Shown: positions 1-6,816, counted from the first letter of the stretch. The stretch: DNA of 14,882 nt from JANOAR01 sp031411235 (GCA_031411235.1 JANOAR010000011.1:1-14882), one strand, 5' to 3'. The notes: generated by a model not told the origin, from the sequence alone. Translations and numbers: made by a program.

Positions 1-306
1 GATTCCGTGCTCGCCGTTGTTCGGCGCGAGCTGCGCAGATACTTCCCCGAGTTGAAGGTCGAGACCGATCAAATCGCCGACCTTCTGAAGAATGACATCC
101 TCAAGCGCGAAGTCATCGAAGGCGACAAGGTCAATGAAGCCGCTGCCCGCATGAAGAAAGCCATGCAGAAGCTAGAGCGAGCCGCTGCCAAGGCTGCATC
201 ACAATCCGCCAGCGCGACGCCCAGTAATGAGGAAGTGCCTAGCCTAGCGGAGGAAGAAACTTCGGTCGAGGCCGAGGTGACAGAGATCGAGCTAGAAGTA
301 GCCTAG
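1..306 (+). CDS. C-terminal part of an unrecognised protein (5' end outside window)
   Basis: The frame is open to the left edge, and a GTG at position 7 is the only start-like codon near the edge, so this is most likely the tail of a longer protein. About 100 residues are visible. The first 60 form a charged, helix-rich stretch with the motifs RRELRRYFPELKV and ILKREVIEGDKVNEA, which looks like the end of a folded domain. The last 40 are low complexity: an Ala/Ser-rich linker and then a strongly acidic Glu/Val-rich tail ending at TAG. I do not recognise the family. A helicase, restriction-related or replication protein of the mobile element would be compatible, but nothing here proves it. It is the last gene before a gene-poor stretch of about 460 bp. 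Confidence 0.6.
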   Translation, partial: DSVLAVVRRELRRYFPELKVETDQIADLLKNDILKREVIEGDKVNEAAARMKKAMQKLERAAAKAASQSASATPSNEEVPSLAEEETSVEAEVTEIELEVA

Positions 307-665
307 CAGCGCCTTGAAACGGGTTTTCACGTCCTCCCTTGCATGACGGACAAAAAACCATTCTAGGCTATATTGATTTCTCGGAACTGCGAAAACGCGG
401 GCGACGTGGAAACCCAACTATTTTTGTCTATTTTCACCCTTTCGGCAGTTTTCTTTGTGTTTTTCGGCTCAGCGGCAGCAAAACCCAGCGGCGAACCCTC
501 TCAAGGCGTCGAGACGCTAGAAAACGAGCGCTTTTTCCAGCATCTCCCCCCGTTTCACTGCCGAACAGGGCCGCTTTTTTCGCCCTCCTTCCCCCCCTCC
601 ACTCGCTAGCCCTAGTGCCAGGCTGAGAAGATTCCCCCTTGACGCATCGTTGAATATAGCTGGAA
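307..665. other. Gene-poor stretch inside the element
   Basis: About 360 bp with no convincing gene. Short plus-strand frames exist (373-609 and 339-626), the first encoding a hydrophobic segment, but they have no ribosome binding site, overlap each other in different frames and have odd composition (runs of C and T at 541-602), so I do not call them. A TTGACG hexamer at 639-644 could be a -35 box, but no good -10 box stands at normal spacing; TATAGC at 655-660 is too close. A promoter for the downstream gene probably lies between 600 and 665. Confidence 0.4.
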
Positions 666-724
666 CCCCGCCGTGAGTATCAGCTCACGACGGGGCCGCA
701 AGACGCCTGGGCTCCGAAGAGCCC
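666..724 (+). promoter_or_regulatory. Two consecutive strong hairpins in the leader of the 139-residue gene
   Basis: The first hairpin pairs 666-677 with 684-695: eleven base pairs, one C-A mismatch and a six-base loop. The second pairs 709-714 with 719-724 perfectly around a CGAA loop. They end about 45 bp before the ATG at 770. Neither has a T-run, so they are unlikely to be plain terminators. Their place suggests a structured 5' leader affecting translation or RNA stability. I compared them from memory with common riboswitch consensus sequences and saw no match. Confidence 0.4.
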
Positions 725-769
725 CACGCCAAGCGCGAAGGAAACCCAAAACGACAGAAAAGCAAGACC

Positions 770-1189
770 ATGAAAACACTAGCCAACGCCACCCGTCACC
801 TCGCCCCGCAGCTCGTCACCGCACAGCGCTCCGTCCAGCGGCACACCGCCCGCCCCCTCAGCCTGCGCCGCGACCTGCTAGCCCGGCTCCCCGCTACGGA
901 GCGCGGCACTCCGTTGCCGCAGCACTCCGCAGCCCCCACCGCCCCTGCGCAGCCCCAGGCTCGCCACGATGGCACCCGCCGCATGACGAACCTCCTCGCC
1001 GCGACTGAGCGCCCCGCGCCCGGTCACTACGAGCAACTCGCTGCCCGGCCCCACAGCCTCAGCAGCGAGCCCCCCGTGACCTGGCAGCGCCGCGTCCGTG
1101 ACCTCACCGTCATGGCCGCAGCCCTCGGCATCGGCCTGGGAGTCGCCATCAGCGGCATCCAGGTGCTCGCCCGCATGATGGGCCACTAG
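770..1189 (+). CDS. Small Pro/Ala/Arg-rich protein with one C-terminal membrane helix
   Basis: A 139-residue protein from ATG to TAG. Residues 1-100 are basic and disordered-looking, rich in Arg, Pro, Ala and His, with repeated PAP/RPAP-type stretches. Residues about 107-135 contain one hydrophobic helix (LTVMAAALGIGLGVAISGI) followed by a short tail ending MMGH, so the protein is probably tail-anchored with a basic cytosolic domain. No enzymatic motif is visible and I do not recognise a family. It has its own leader hairpins and is followed after 14 bp by a strong terminator, so it looks like a real single-gene transcription unit. The start has no clear Shine-Dalgarno; a GAAGGAAA stretch lies about 30 bp upstream. 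Bias toward GC-rich codons gives open shadow frames on the other strand, which slightly weakens the call. Confidence 0.6.
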   Translation: MKTLANATRHLAPQLVTAQRSVQRHTARPLSLRRDLLARLPATERGTPLPQHSAAPTAPAQPQARHDGTRRMTNLLAATERPAPGHYEQLAARPHSLSSEPPVTWQRRVRDLTVMAAALGIGLGVAISGIQVLARMMGH

Positions 1190-1203
1190 CCTGGTCCGCA
1201 CTG

Positions 1204-1235
1204 AGCCCGCCCTCCGCAAGGGGGCGGGCTTTTTC
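1204..1235 (+). terminator. Rho-independent terminator
   Basis: AGCCCGCCC pairs with the downstream GGGCGGGCT, extended to eleven base pairs with one T-G wobble, loop CCGCAA at 1215-1219 region, followed directly by TTTTTC. It lies 14 bp after the stop of the 139-residue gene and fits that gene on the plus strand. Confidence 0.85.
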
Positions 1236-1243
1236 ATGCCCAT

Positions 1244-1268
1244 TAGCACACACCGCCTAGCACGCACC
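1244..1268. repeat. Short direct repeat near the element end
   Basis: TAGCACACACC (1244-1254) and TAGCACGCACC (1258-1268) match at 10 of 11 positions with a 14-bp period. They lie 49-73 bp inside the presumed element end. This is the usual place for integrase arm-type binding sites or excisionase sites, but two copies of 11 bp can also occur by chance. Confidence 0.35.
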
Positions 1269-1316
1269 CCAGCCAAAGCCTTGCGCTGCAAGCCACGAGC
1301 CGCAAAAAGCCCAAAT

Positions 1317-1361
1317 TTGCCAAGGAAGATGTCGCGCGTTCGAATCGCGTCACCCGCTCCA
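1317..1361 (+). other. tRNA-Gly(GCC) 3' fragment, putative attR
   Basis: The sequence reads as the 3' part of a tRNA in perfect register: anticodon loop TTGCCAA (1317-1323, anticodon GCC at 1319-1321), 3' anticodon stem GGAAG (1324-1328), five-base variable loop, T arm GCGCG-TTCGAAT-CGCGT (1334-1350) with all five pairs formed (one G-U), 3' acceptor strand CACCCGC (1351-1357), discriminator T73 typical of tRNA-Gly, and an encoded CCA (1359-1361). The 5' half is absent: the bases before the loop (CCAAA) cannot pair with GGAAG, and no GCGGGTG acceptor strand is found upstream. It is therefore not a functional tRNA gene but an attachment-site remnant with a core starting in the anticodon loop. 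A local palindrome CAAATTTG (1312-1319) covers the left edge of the core. Confidence 0.82.
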
Positions 1362-1381
1362 GTTTTAAACTAAAAAACTGG
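1359..1381 (+). terminator. Hairpin directly after the tRNA fragment
   Basis: CCAGTTTT (1359-1366) pairs perfectly with AAAACTGG (1374-1381), and the stem begins inside the tRNA CCA end. It is AT-rich and has no T-run after it. It probably belonged to the original 3' flank of the chromosomal tRNA-Gly gene, as a transcript end or processing signal. Confidence 0.4.
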
Positions 1382-1453
1382 AAGCCAATCCCTCGCAGCG
1401 GGAAGACCTTAACTTCAGGTTGCCTGTGCCTGCGTGGCAATTGTCTCGGGAGG

Positions 1454-1486
1454 ACGAAACTACCCATTGCCTCGCATGGGTTTCGT
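1454..1486 (+). promoter_or_regulatory. Bulged hairpin just upstream of prmA
   Basis: ACGAAA (1454-1459) pairs with TTTCGT (1481-1486) and CCCAT (1463-1467) with ATGGG (1476-1480), with a three-base bulge and an eight-base loop. It ends 17 bp before the prmA start and could be a leader structure. The stretch 1382-1453 shows nothing else I can name. Confidence 0.3.
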
Positions 1487-1503
1487 GCCTTTAGCTCGCT
1501 GCC

Positions 1504-2364
1504 ATGTTTGTCTGGTCCAAGTTATCCGCATTGCAATGGTCTGACGCCTGGGAGGAGCGCTTCTCGGGCATCGTTGGCGTCACCACCGTCATCACTCAAA
1601 TCGCAGGTCGCAAGACCATCCGAGTCGAGGTTTTTTGCGACCGCAAAAGTGACGCCATCACCATCCAAAAAGGCTTCGGCGGCAGCGTGCGCGAGATGAA
1701 GAAACAAAACTGGGCGGCCATGGCCCCCGAGCCACCTGAACCCGTGAAGGTGCGCGACAAGCTGGTCATTTGCAGTGCTCGCACGGAGAAAGAAATCGCC
1801 AAGATCGCGAAGCAGTTCCCAGGCCGTGAAATCATCGCCGTACCTGCCGAGTTAGCCTTTGGCACGGGGCACCATGCCACCACCGCTACGGTGCTGCGAC
1901 TGCTGGTGGACGAGGCGGAGAAGTGGAAAAAAGAAGGCCGCAAGTGGACGGTGTGCGACCTCGGCTGCGGCACGGGCATCTTGGGCATGGCCGCGTCCAA
2001 GCTTGGTGCAACGAAGGTCTGGGGCTGCGACTACGATCCCCAGGCGGTGCGTGTGTCGAAGGAGAACGTGGTGCGCAACAAGGTGTCGCGGGTCACTTTC
2101 GCCAAGGCCGATGTGCTCACCTGGGAGCCCAAACAAAAGTATGACTGCGTGGCGGCCAACATCTTCCACGACGTGCTGAATGCCGCCTTCCCCGCCATCC
2201 TTCGCGCCGTCGCGGATGATGGCGTGGTCTTCGTCTCCGGCATCCTCAACACGCAGGCCGAGGAGTGCCTGGAGATGGGGCGCAAGGCAGGCCTGGTGTT
2301 TGATAAGATCATCACGAAAGGCAAATGGGTCACGGCTCGCGGCACCAAGGCTCGCGCCCAATAG
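1504..2364 (+). CDS. prmA: Ribosomal protein L11 methyltransferase
   Basis: PrmA transfers methyl groups from S-adenosylmethionine to amino groups of ribosomal protein L11 in the cytoplasm. The 286-residue length matches the family. The N-terminal part (about 1-95) fits the small L11-recognition domain; the rest is a class I Rossmann methyltransferase. Visible motifs are the PrmA signature AFGTGHHATT (118-127), the SAM-binding loop VCDLGCGTG (150-158), an acidic residue after the second strand in CDYDPQAV (D176 or D178) and AANI (218-221) at the place of the motif IV ANI of canonical PrmA. The ending KGKWVTARGTK resembles the usual PrmA C-terminus. The N-terminus starts directly with the expected strand; no Shine-Dalgarno is seen upstream of the ATG. 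It is the first chromosomal gene after the tRNA scar and is followed after 51 bp by the peroxidase gene on the same strand. Confidence 0.85.
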   Translation: MFVWSKLSALQWSDAWEERFSGIVGVTTVITQIAGRKTIRVEVFCDRKSDAITIQKGFGGSVREMKKQNWAAMAPEPPEPVKVRDKLVICSARTEKEIAKIAKQFPGREIIAVPAELAFGTGHHATTATVLRLLVDEAEKWKKEGRKWTVCDLGCGTGILGMAASKLGATKVWGCDYDPQAVRVSKENVVRNKVSRVTFAKADVLTWEPKQKYDCVAANIFHDVLNAAFPAILRAVADDGVVFVSGILNTQAEECLEMGRKAGLVFDKIITKGKWVTARGTKARAQ

Positions 2365-2415
2365 CTGCCGCATTTCACTGAGCAATGGCGACACGGGCGA
2401 CGTATCATCGCTGCC

Positions 2416-2964
2416 ATGAAACTCTTCTCCAATAGCCTCGCCATCCTTTTCTGTATGCTCACCTCTGCTATCGCCGCTGACCCCGCTTTATACGACATCG
2501 CCCTGCAAGACATCGACGGCAAAGCCACCACCCTCAAAGCCCACGAGGGCAAGGTGCTGCTGCTGGTGAATGTCGCTAGCCAATGTGGTGCGACACCGCA
2601 GTATGAAAAACTAGAAGCCCTCTACCAAGCTGGCAAAGACAAGGGCCTCGTCGTCTGCGGCTTCCCCTGCAATGACTTCGGCGGGCAGGAGCCTGCGGCT
2701 CCAGCGGAGATCAAGACCTTCTGCTCAACGACCTACAAGGTCACATTCCCCATGTTCGACAAGCTCGCGATCCTCGGCGCTACTCCGCATCCGTTGTACG
2801 CGGCTCTGACCGGCAAGGATTCGCCAAAACCTGGGCCTGTGGGCTGGAACTTCACCAAATTCCTCATCAGCCGTGAGGGTAAAATCATTGACCGCTTTGA
2901 TACAGATGTGGAACCCGATGCGCCCGAAGTCCTAGCCGCCATCGACAAGGCCTTGGGCAAATAG
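2416..2964 (+). CDS. Exported glutathione peroxidase
   Basis: A thiol peroxidase of the glutathione peroxidase family (182 residues) that reduces hydrogen peroxide and organic or lipid hydroperoxides, probably using thioredoxin-like donors rather than glutathione as most bacterial members do. Residues 1-20 are a signal peptide ending AIA before ADP, so it should act in the periplasm. Motifs: NVASQCGATPQY with peroxidatic Cys57, GFPCNDFGGQEP with catalytic Gln91, and GWNFTKFLI with Trp144 and Asn145, completing the Cys-Gln-Trp-Asn tetrad. Cys103 in the following helix (KTFCSTTYKV) is at the place of the resolving Cys of thioredoxin-dependent members. The usual selenocysteine is replaced by Cys, as is typical. 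It follows prmA by 51 bp and may be co-transcribed. The ATG start is chosen because it gives a complete signal peptide. Confidence 0.9.
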   Translation: MKLFSNSLAILFCMLTSAIAADPALYDIALQDIDGKATTLKAHEGKVLLLVNVASQCGATPQYEKLEALYQAGKDKGLVVCGFPCNDFGGQEPAAPAEIKTFCSTTYKVTFPMFDKLAILGATPHPLYAALTGKDSPKPGPVGWNFTKFLISREGKIIDRFDTDVEPDAPEVLAAIDKALGK

Positions 2965-3011
2965 TTGCTAGGCACTCCCAAGACACGCCGCAGAAGCGAA
3001 ACGTGGCCCGC

Positions 3012-3060
3012 CGTCGAAAAGACCCATGCTGCAAAAGATTCATGCGCTGTCTTTTCGGCG
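3012..3060 (+). promoter_or_regulatory. Long-stem hairpin after the peroxidase gene
   Basis: Bases 3012-3023 pair with 3049-3060 over twelve positions (one T-G wobble), with a 25-base loop that can form a further CATG/CATG pair. It lies 48 bp after the peroxidase stop and about 95 bp before the next start. There is no T-run on the right arm, so it may be a Rho-dependent end, an RNA-stabilising structure or a leader element of the next gene. Confidence 0.35.
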
Positions 3061-3155
3061 CGTGTGGTTTATCGCAATACAACTCCTGCGCAAGACTGCC
3101 CCGCAAGGACAGTTCTTGTTTGCCCGCTTTGCCATTGCTACTGATCACGCTCTGA

Positions 3156-5489
3156 ATGTCTCCCACTACCGAAACCACACTCCGCTTCTCTGGCGAATGG
3201 CCCTTTGTTCCCGTTATCGTCGTCGCGCTCGGCCTGGCCTCGCTCATGCTCTGGCTTTACCGGCGCGAGATTCGCTTGCAGAGCAAGGCACTGGCTTGGC
3301 TGCCAGCGGTGCTGCGCTCGCTGGCGGTTTTCATCCTGGTGCTCGCCCTTGCGGGGCCAGTGCTGCGGCATGAGACGACGCTGCGCCAACTAGGCCGCGT
3401 GGTGATCGCGCTGGATGCGTCGTCGAGCATGAAGCTCACGGATGAGCAAAGCAGCAGCCCCAGCCCTGCGACTTCTGCTGAAAACCGCAAGCCACAAGCC
3501 CGCTTCACCCGCGCTCAGGACATCCTCTTCTCTGGCCCGCAGCCGCTTTTGAAAGCCCTCGCTGAGACTTCTGATGTCGAACTGGTGGCCCTGCGCGGTG
3601 CCAAAGTTCAGCGCTTGTGGTGGCGACGACAGGGCGGGGCGGACACCTCAGGCGATCTGCCCACGCATCTCGATTTGCAACCCGATGCCGCGACCTCCGA
3701 CCTCGATGCGGGACTGCGCCAAGCCCTCGGTGCCGCCACGGCGGGCAGTGCGCTGGTGGTGCTGAGTGATGGCCAGCACAATGTGAGTGGCTCGCCCGAG
3801 GAGCTGAGCACGGCGCTAAAAACCAGCGCTGTGCCAGTCTTCACGGTGGGCTTTGGCACGGAGGTATCGCCGCCCGATTTATCGGTGGTCGATGTCACGG
3901 CACCCGAGGCCGTCTTTACCGAGGAGCGCGTGCTGGGGCGCATCGCGCTGCGCGATTCCATGCCAGCGGGACTGCCCGGCACCGCGCGTATCGAGAGCCA
4001 GGGGAAGGTGTTGTGGGAGCAAAACTTCATCACCGATGGCAAAGGCGAGCACAACCTAGACTACGCCTTCATGATGAAGGACATGCCCGCTGCGCCAGCG
4101 ACCGAGGCGGACAAAAACTTGCGCATGTTCGATGTGACCCTCGGCATCAGTAGCGACAAAGCAGTGCTGGAGAAGACCCGCTCCAACAACACTCGGCAGA
4201 TCGCCCTGCACCTGCTGAACAAGAAGCGCAAAGTGCTGCTGCTCGATGGCCGCTCGCGCTGGGAGACACGCTACGCCCACACACACTTCGAGCGCGATGA
4301 ACGCTGGCAAACCAGCATGGCCTTCGACGACTACAAAGACGGTGCCGACAATGCCGTAGCCAAGGCGATGCCCACGACCAAGGACGCCCTTTTCACCTAT
4401 GACCTCATCGTCATCGGCGACCTCTCGCCCTCGCGGTTGAAGCCCGAGCACATCGACTGGCTGAGCGAGTATGTGGAGCAGCGCGGCGGTGGCCTCATCT
4501 TCATCGACGGCTCGCGGGGGCACTTGCGTGAGTGGCTAAAAACCAAGGCCTCAGGCCTCATCCCTATCGCGTGGGAAGGCGACGCCAAAGGCCTCACGGG
4601 CCCGTTGAACTGGCAACTCACCGCCAGCGCCGAGCGCACGCCAGCGCTGCGCCTGAGCGATAGCCCGAGTGCCAATGCCGCGCTCTGGCCGACGCTGCCC
4701 GCCGCCGCCTGGAGTGCGGCGACCACAGCACTACCAGCGGCCACCACGTTGGTAGTCTTGCGTGATAAAGCCCAACGCGAAGCCCCCGGCCTCGTCTTCC
4801 GCCAAGTGGGCGCGGGTGCCGTCCTCTACATGGCCAGCGATGAGTTATGGCGCTGGCGCTTCCAAGTCGCTGATCTCTATCACCAACGCCTGTGGATGCA
4901 GTTTGCCGCGTGGATCGCCGCGCCCCCGTTTCAAGCCGAAGGCAAGTCCCTCGCCATCGGCACAGATCACCTGCGCTATGCGGCCTCTGAGCAAGCGGAG
5001 ATCCGCGTGCGCCTGCGAGACAACGCTGGAAAAATCATCGCCGATGCACACCCGCGTGCCTTCCTGCTGCACGATGGCGAAGAGGCCGCCACCCTAGAAT
5101 TGGAGGCCGATCCCACCCACAAAGGCGTGTACCGCGCCCAGACGCCGCCATTAAAAGCTGGCTCTTGGCAAGTAGCGGTGGCCGACAGCCCAACGAGCCC
5201 ACGCAGCGACCTGCGCCTAACCCTGCGCGTCGCGGATACAGGCAACCAAGAGCTTGCCAATCTAACCATGAATCGCCCGCTGCTCGAAGCGATGGCACGC
5301 AATACGAATGGCCGCTTCCTGCGCGAAACGGAAGCCGCCGCGCAATTGCCCAGCCTGCTCCAAGCCATCGACAGGAAACAAACCATCACCCGCGAGACAA
5401 TCCTCTGGAGCAGTTGGTGGTGGTTCGGCGCGGTGATCGTGCTACTCACCGCCGAGTGGCTGCTGCGGAAGCGACTACGCCTCGTGTAG
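3156..5489 (+). CDS. VWA-domain membrane protein with glutamine-amidotransferase-like domain
   Basis: A 777-residue inner-membrane protein of unknown exact role. It has two N-terminal membrane helices (about 17-35 and 50-69), then a von Willebrand factor A domain (about 80-235) with an intact metal-binding MIDAS motif DASSS (Asp87, Ser89, Ser91) and a second acidic loop VLSDGQHN (Asp205). After a beta-rich segment comes a class I glutamine-amidotransferase-like domain (about 355-560): KVLLLDGRSRWETRYA, and LFTYDLIVIGDL followed by RGGGLIFIDG. The end has one membrane helix (about 748-768) with a basic tail RKRLRLV. Such proteins are common in Planctomycetes and Verrucomicrobia, usually beside a MoxR ATPase, a DUF58 protein and a BatA-like protein; here none of these is adjacent. 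It ends 123 bp from a convergent gene. The ATG at 3156 begins just before the first helix; no Shine-Dalgarno is visible. Confidence 0.8.
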   Translation: MSPTTETTLRFSGEWPFVPVIVVALGLASLMLWLYRREIRLQSKALAWLPAVLRSLAVFILVLALAGPVLRHETTLRQLGRVVIALDASSSMKLTDEQSSSPSPATSAENRKPQARFTRAQDILFSGPQPLLKALAETSDVELVALRGAKVQRLWWRRQGGADTSGDLPTHLDLQPDAATSDLDAGLRQALGAATAGSALVVLSDGQHNVSGSPEELSTALKTSAVPVFTVGFGTEVSPPDLSVVDVTAPEAVFTEERVLGRIALRDSMPAGLPGTARIESQGKVLWEQNFITDGKGEHNLDYAFMMKDMPAAPATEADKNLRMFDVTLGISSDKAVLEKTRSNNTRQIALHLLNKKRKVLLLDGRSRWETRYAHTHFERDERWQTSMAFDDYKDGADNAVAKAMPTTKDALFTYDLIVIGDLSPSRLKPEHIDWLSEYVEQRGGGLIFIDGSRGHLREWLKTKASGLIPIAWEGDAKGLTGPLNWQLTASAERTPALRLSDSPSANAALWPTLPAAAWSAATTALPAATTLVVLRDKAQREAPGLVFRQVGAGAVLYMASDELWRWRFQVADLYHQRLWMQFAAWIAAPPFQAEGKSLAIGTDHLRYAASEQAEIRVRLRDNAGKIIADAHPRAFLLHDGEEAATLELEADPTHKGVYRAQTPPLKAGSWQVAVADSPTSPRSDLRLTLRVADTGNQELANLTMNRPLLEAMARNTNGRFLRETEAAAQLPSLLQAIDRKQTITRETILWSSWWWFGAVIVLLTAEWLLRKRLRLV

Positions 5490-5503
5490 CAACCGTAAGG
5501 CAA

Positions 5504-5582
5504 GTAGCCTCTTTGCGTGAGCAAGGGGTTCTGAGGCCTCGCATTTGGGTGAGAAACGTAGCCTCTTTGCGTGAGCAAGGGG
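5504..5582. repeat. Two copies of a hairpin-forming intergenic repeat
   Basis: An identical 25-bp sequence starting GTAGCCTCTTTGCGTGAGC occurs at 5504-5528 and 5558-5582, 54 bp apart. Both copies are followed by TCTGAGGC, directly or after a short spacer. Each copy folds into an eight-base-pair stem (5509-5516 with 5521-5528; 5563-5570 with 5575-5582) around a GTGA tetraloop. They sit in the 123-bp gap between two convergent genes, a typical place for REP-like dispersed repeats, and may act as a two-way transcript end. Whether the family is found elsewhere in the genome cannot be seen from this window. Confidence 0.7.
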
Positions 5583-5612
5583 CCAGCCGCTCTGAGGCAA
5601 TCTAGGCGTAGG

Positions 5613-6746
5613 CTACTTCAAACTCAGTCGCCGGAACAACCAACCGCCAAGGCCGAGGAACAGTACATTGGGTGCCCACATCAACAAATGCGGAAAGAAC
5701 TTTGCTTTGTCGTTAAGGGTCTCGGCGAGGATGATGAAGACCAGATAAACAATGGCCGTGAGCAGGCTCAAAATGAAGCCCACGGTCGTCTCGCGGCGCT
5801 GCGCGGTAATGGCGAGCGGGATGCCCACAAGACAGAAGGTGAGGCAGGCGAGGGAGAAGGAGTAGCGCTTATTCAGCTCCGTGAGCACGACGGACTTACC
5901 TGCGCGATCCAGGGCTTCCCCAGTGACGCTATCGACGCGATTGCTGGCCTCTTGCCACAAGATGGGAGTACTCTTCATGCTGGCATTCACACGCTCGGTT
6001 CTGTTCTTCAGCTCAGAGAGCGGGAAGGTCATGCCAGTGTAACCCTGGGCTAACGAATTGATTTTAACGATGGCCCCCAACTCATCCTCCACCACCGACT
6101 CAATGTTGGCGTCGTTCATGTGTAGGGTGAAATCCAGCTTGCCGGGCGCTGTCTCGATATGGGCCGTTCTGGCGCGGATGTACTGCTTGCTGCGCGAGCC
6201 TTCGAGCTTGACGATTTGTAAGTTTTCCAGCGTGCCGTCATCGCGTCGTTTGCCTGTATAGATGCGATAGCCGGGAAACTTATCGAGCACGCGGCCCTCT
6301 TGAAACAAGGCGCTTGGATCACCCGTGGCGACATCAAAAAAGAGCCGCTTGATGCGGTTCTGAGCCTCGGGGGCGATGCTCAGGTTGACCCAAAAGCAGA
6401 TACCCGAAAGCGCTGCTGCGAGCAGAAAAATGGGCATACAAATGCGCCACATAGGCATCCCCGTCATGCGCAACGAAACGATCTCATTGTCGGCAGACAT
6501 GCGCCCAAACACCAACAGGATGGCCGTTAAAAACGCCCACGGGATGATGAAAGTGAGCGCGAAAGGAATGACCAAGCCACAAAACTCAATGACCAAGCTG
6601 AAGGGCACCTTGGTCTCGCCCATGATGTTGTCGAGCTTCTTGTAAATATTGCCCAACACCATGACCCCCGTGAGCACAACGACCCCCGTCAGCATAGCCG
6701 AGCCCACTTGGCGTCCGATGTAGCGGTCGAAGATGCGGAGGATCAT
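5613..6746 (-). CDS. LptF/LptG family lipopolysaccharide export permease
   Basis: A 377-residue inner-membrane permease of the YjgP/YjgQ family. With its paralogue and the LptB ATPase it extracts lipopolysaccharide from the inner membrane and passes it to the periplasmic bridge. Six membrane helices are visible in the family pattern: three near the N-terminus (about 16-34, 56-80, 102-122), a periplasmic beta-jellyroll region (about 125-290), then three at the C-terminus (about 298-316, 322-342, 352-370). The family's conserved segments are clear: MSADNEIVSLRMTGMP in the coupling loop and LVGIPLAITAQRRETTVGF after helix 4. Whether it is LptF or LptG cannot be decided from one sequence, so I give no symbol. 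It lies 70 bp downstream of the secreted protein gene on the same strand and is probably co-transcribed with it. Its partner permease is not in the window. Confidence 0.88.
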   Translation of the reverse strand: MILRIFDRYIGRQVGSAMLTGVVVLTGVMVLGNIYKKLDNIMGETKVPFSLVIEFCGLVIPFALTFIIPWAFLTAILLVFGRMSADNEIVSLRMTGMPMWRICMPIFLLAAALSGICFWVNLSIAPEAQNRIKRLFFDVATGDPSALFQEGRVLDKFPGYRIYTGKRRDDGTLENLQIVKLEGSRSKQYIRARTAHIETAPGKLDFTLHMNDANIESVVEDELGAIVKINSLAQGYTGMTFPLSELKNRTERVNASMKSTPILWQEASNRVDSVTGEALDRAGKSVVLTELNKRYSFSLACLTFCLVGIPLAITAQRRETTVGFILSLLTAIVYLVFIILAETLNDKAKFFPHLLMWAPNVLFLGLGGWLFRRLSLK

Positions 6747-6816
6747 GGTCGAGCAGGCTGGTGGGGAGTTAACTCAGCCTATTTTGATGAGGGAGGGGCA
6801 GTGCGCACCGGGCACT

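Larger units (their letters stand above)
1..1361. mobile_element. Right end of a putative tRNA-Gly-integrated element
   Basis: The stretch is bounded on the right by a 3' fragment of tRNA-Gly(GCC) at 1317-1361 that lacks its 5' half. When a tyrosine integrase inserts into a tRNA gene, the element carries a copy of the tRNA 3' end that rebuilds the gene at one side and leaves the displaced 3' end at the other. The fragment reads on the plus strand, so the element should lie to its left and the chromosome to its right. Gene content agrees: unrecognised genes and sparse coding on the left, core genes (prmA onward) on the right. No integrase, relaxase or phage gene is visible in this part, so the type of element is unknown and its left end is outside the window. 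The boundary is well supported; the element itself is inferred. Confidence 0.6.

Noticed and set aside
339..626. Two overlapping plus-strand ORFs (95 and 78 codons), one with a hydrophobic stretch
   Set aside because: They overlap in different frames, have no ribosome binding site and have low-complexity C/T-rich composition; nothing resembles a known domain.
666..724. A known riboswitch class
   Set aside because: No conserved core of the common classes that I can recall is present; only the hairpins themselves are supported.
878..1291. Minus-strand ORF of 137 codons opposite the 139-residue gene
   Set aside because: It covers the terminator and runs antisense to a unit with its own leader and terminator; it is a shadow of GC-rich codon bias.
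1319..1361. A functional tRNA-Gly gene
   Set aside because: The 5' acceptor strand, D arm and 5' anticodon stem are all missing upstream.
1243..1467. Minus-strand ORF containing a stretch like ERVTRFERATSSL
   Set aside because: This peptide is the well-known artefact of translating tRNA 3' ends; here it comes from the tRNA-Gly fragment.
4976..5578. Minus-strand ORF of 200 codons over the end of the VWA gene
   Set aside because: Its N-terminus is made from the two copies of the intergenic repeat (LLTQRGY twice) and the rest is antisense to a clear gene.
5504..5582. A CRISPR array
   Set aside because: Only two repeat copies with one 29-bp gap, the repeat is a GNRA hairpin between convergent genes, and no cas genes are nearby.
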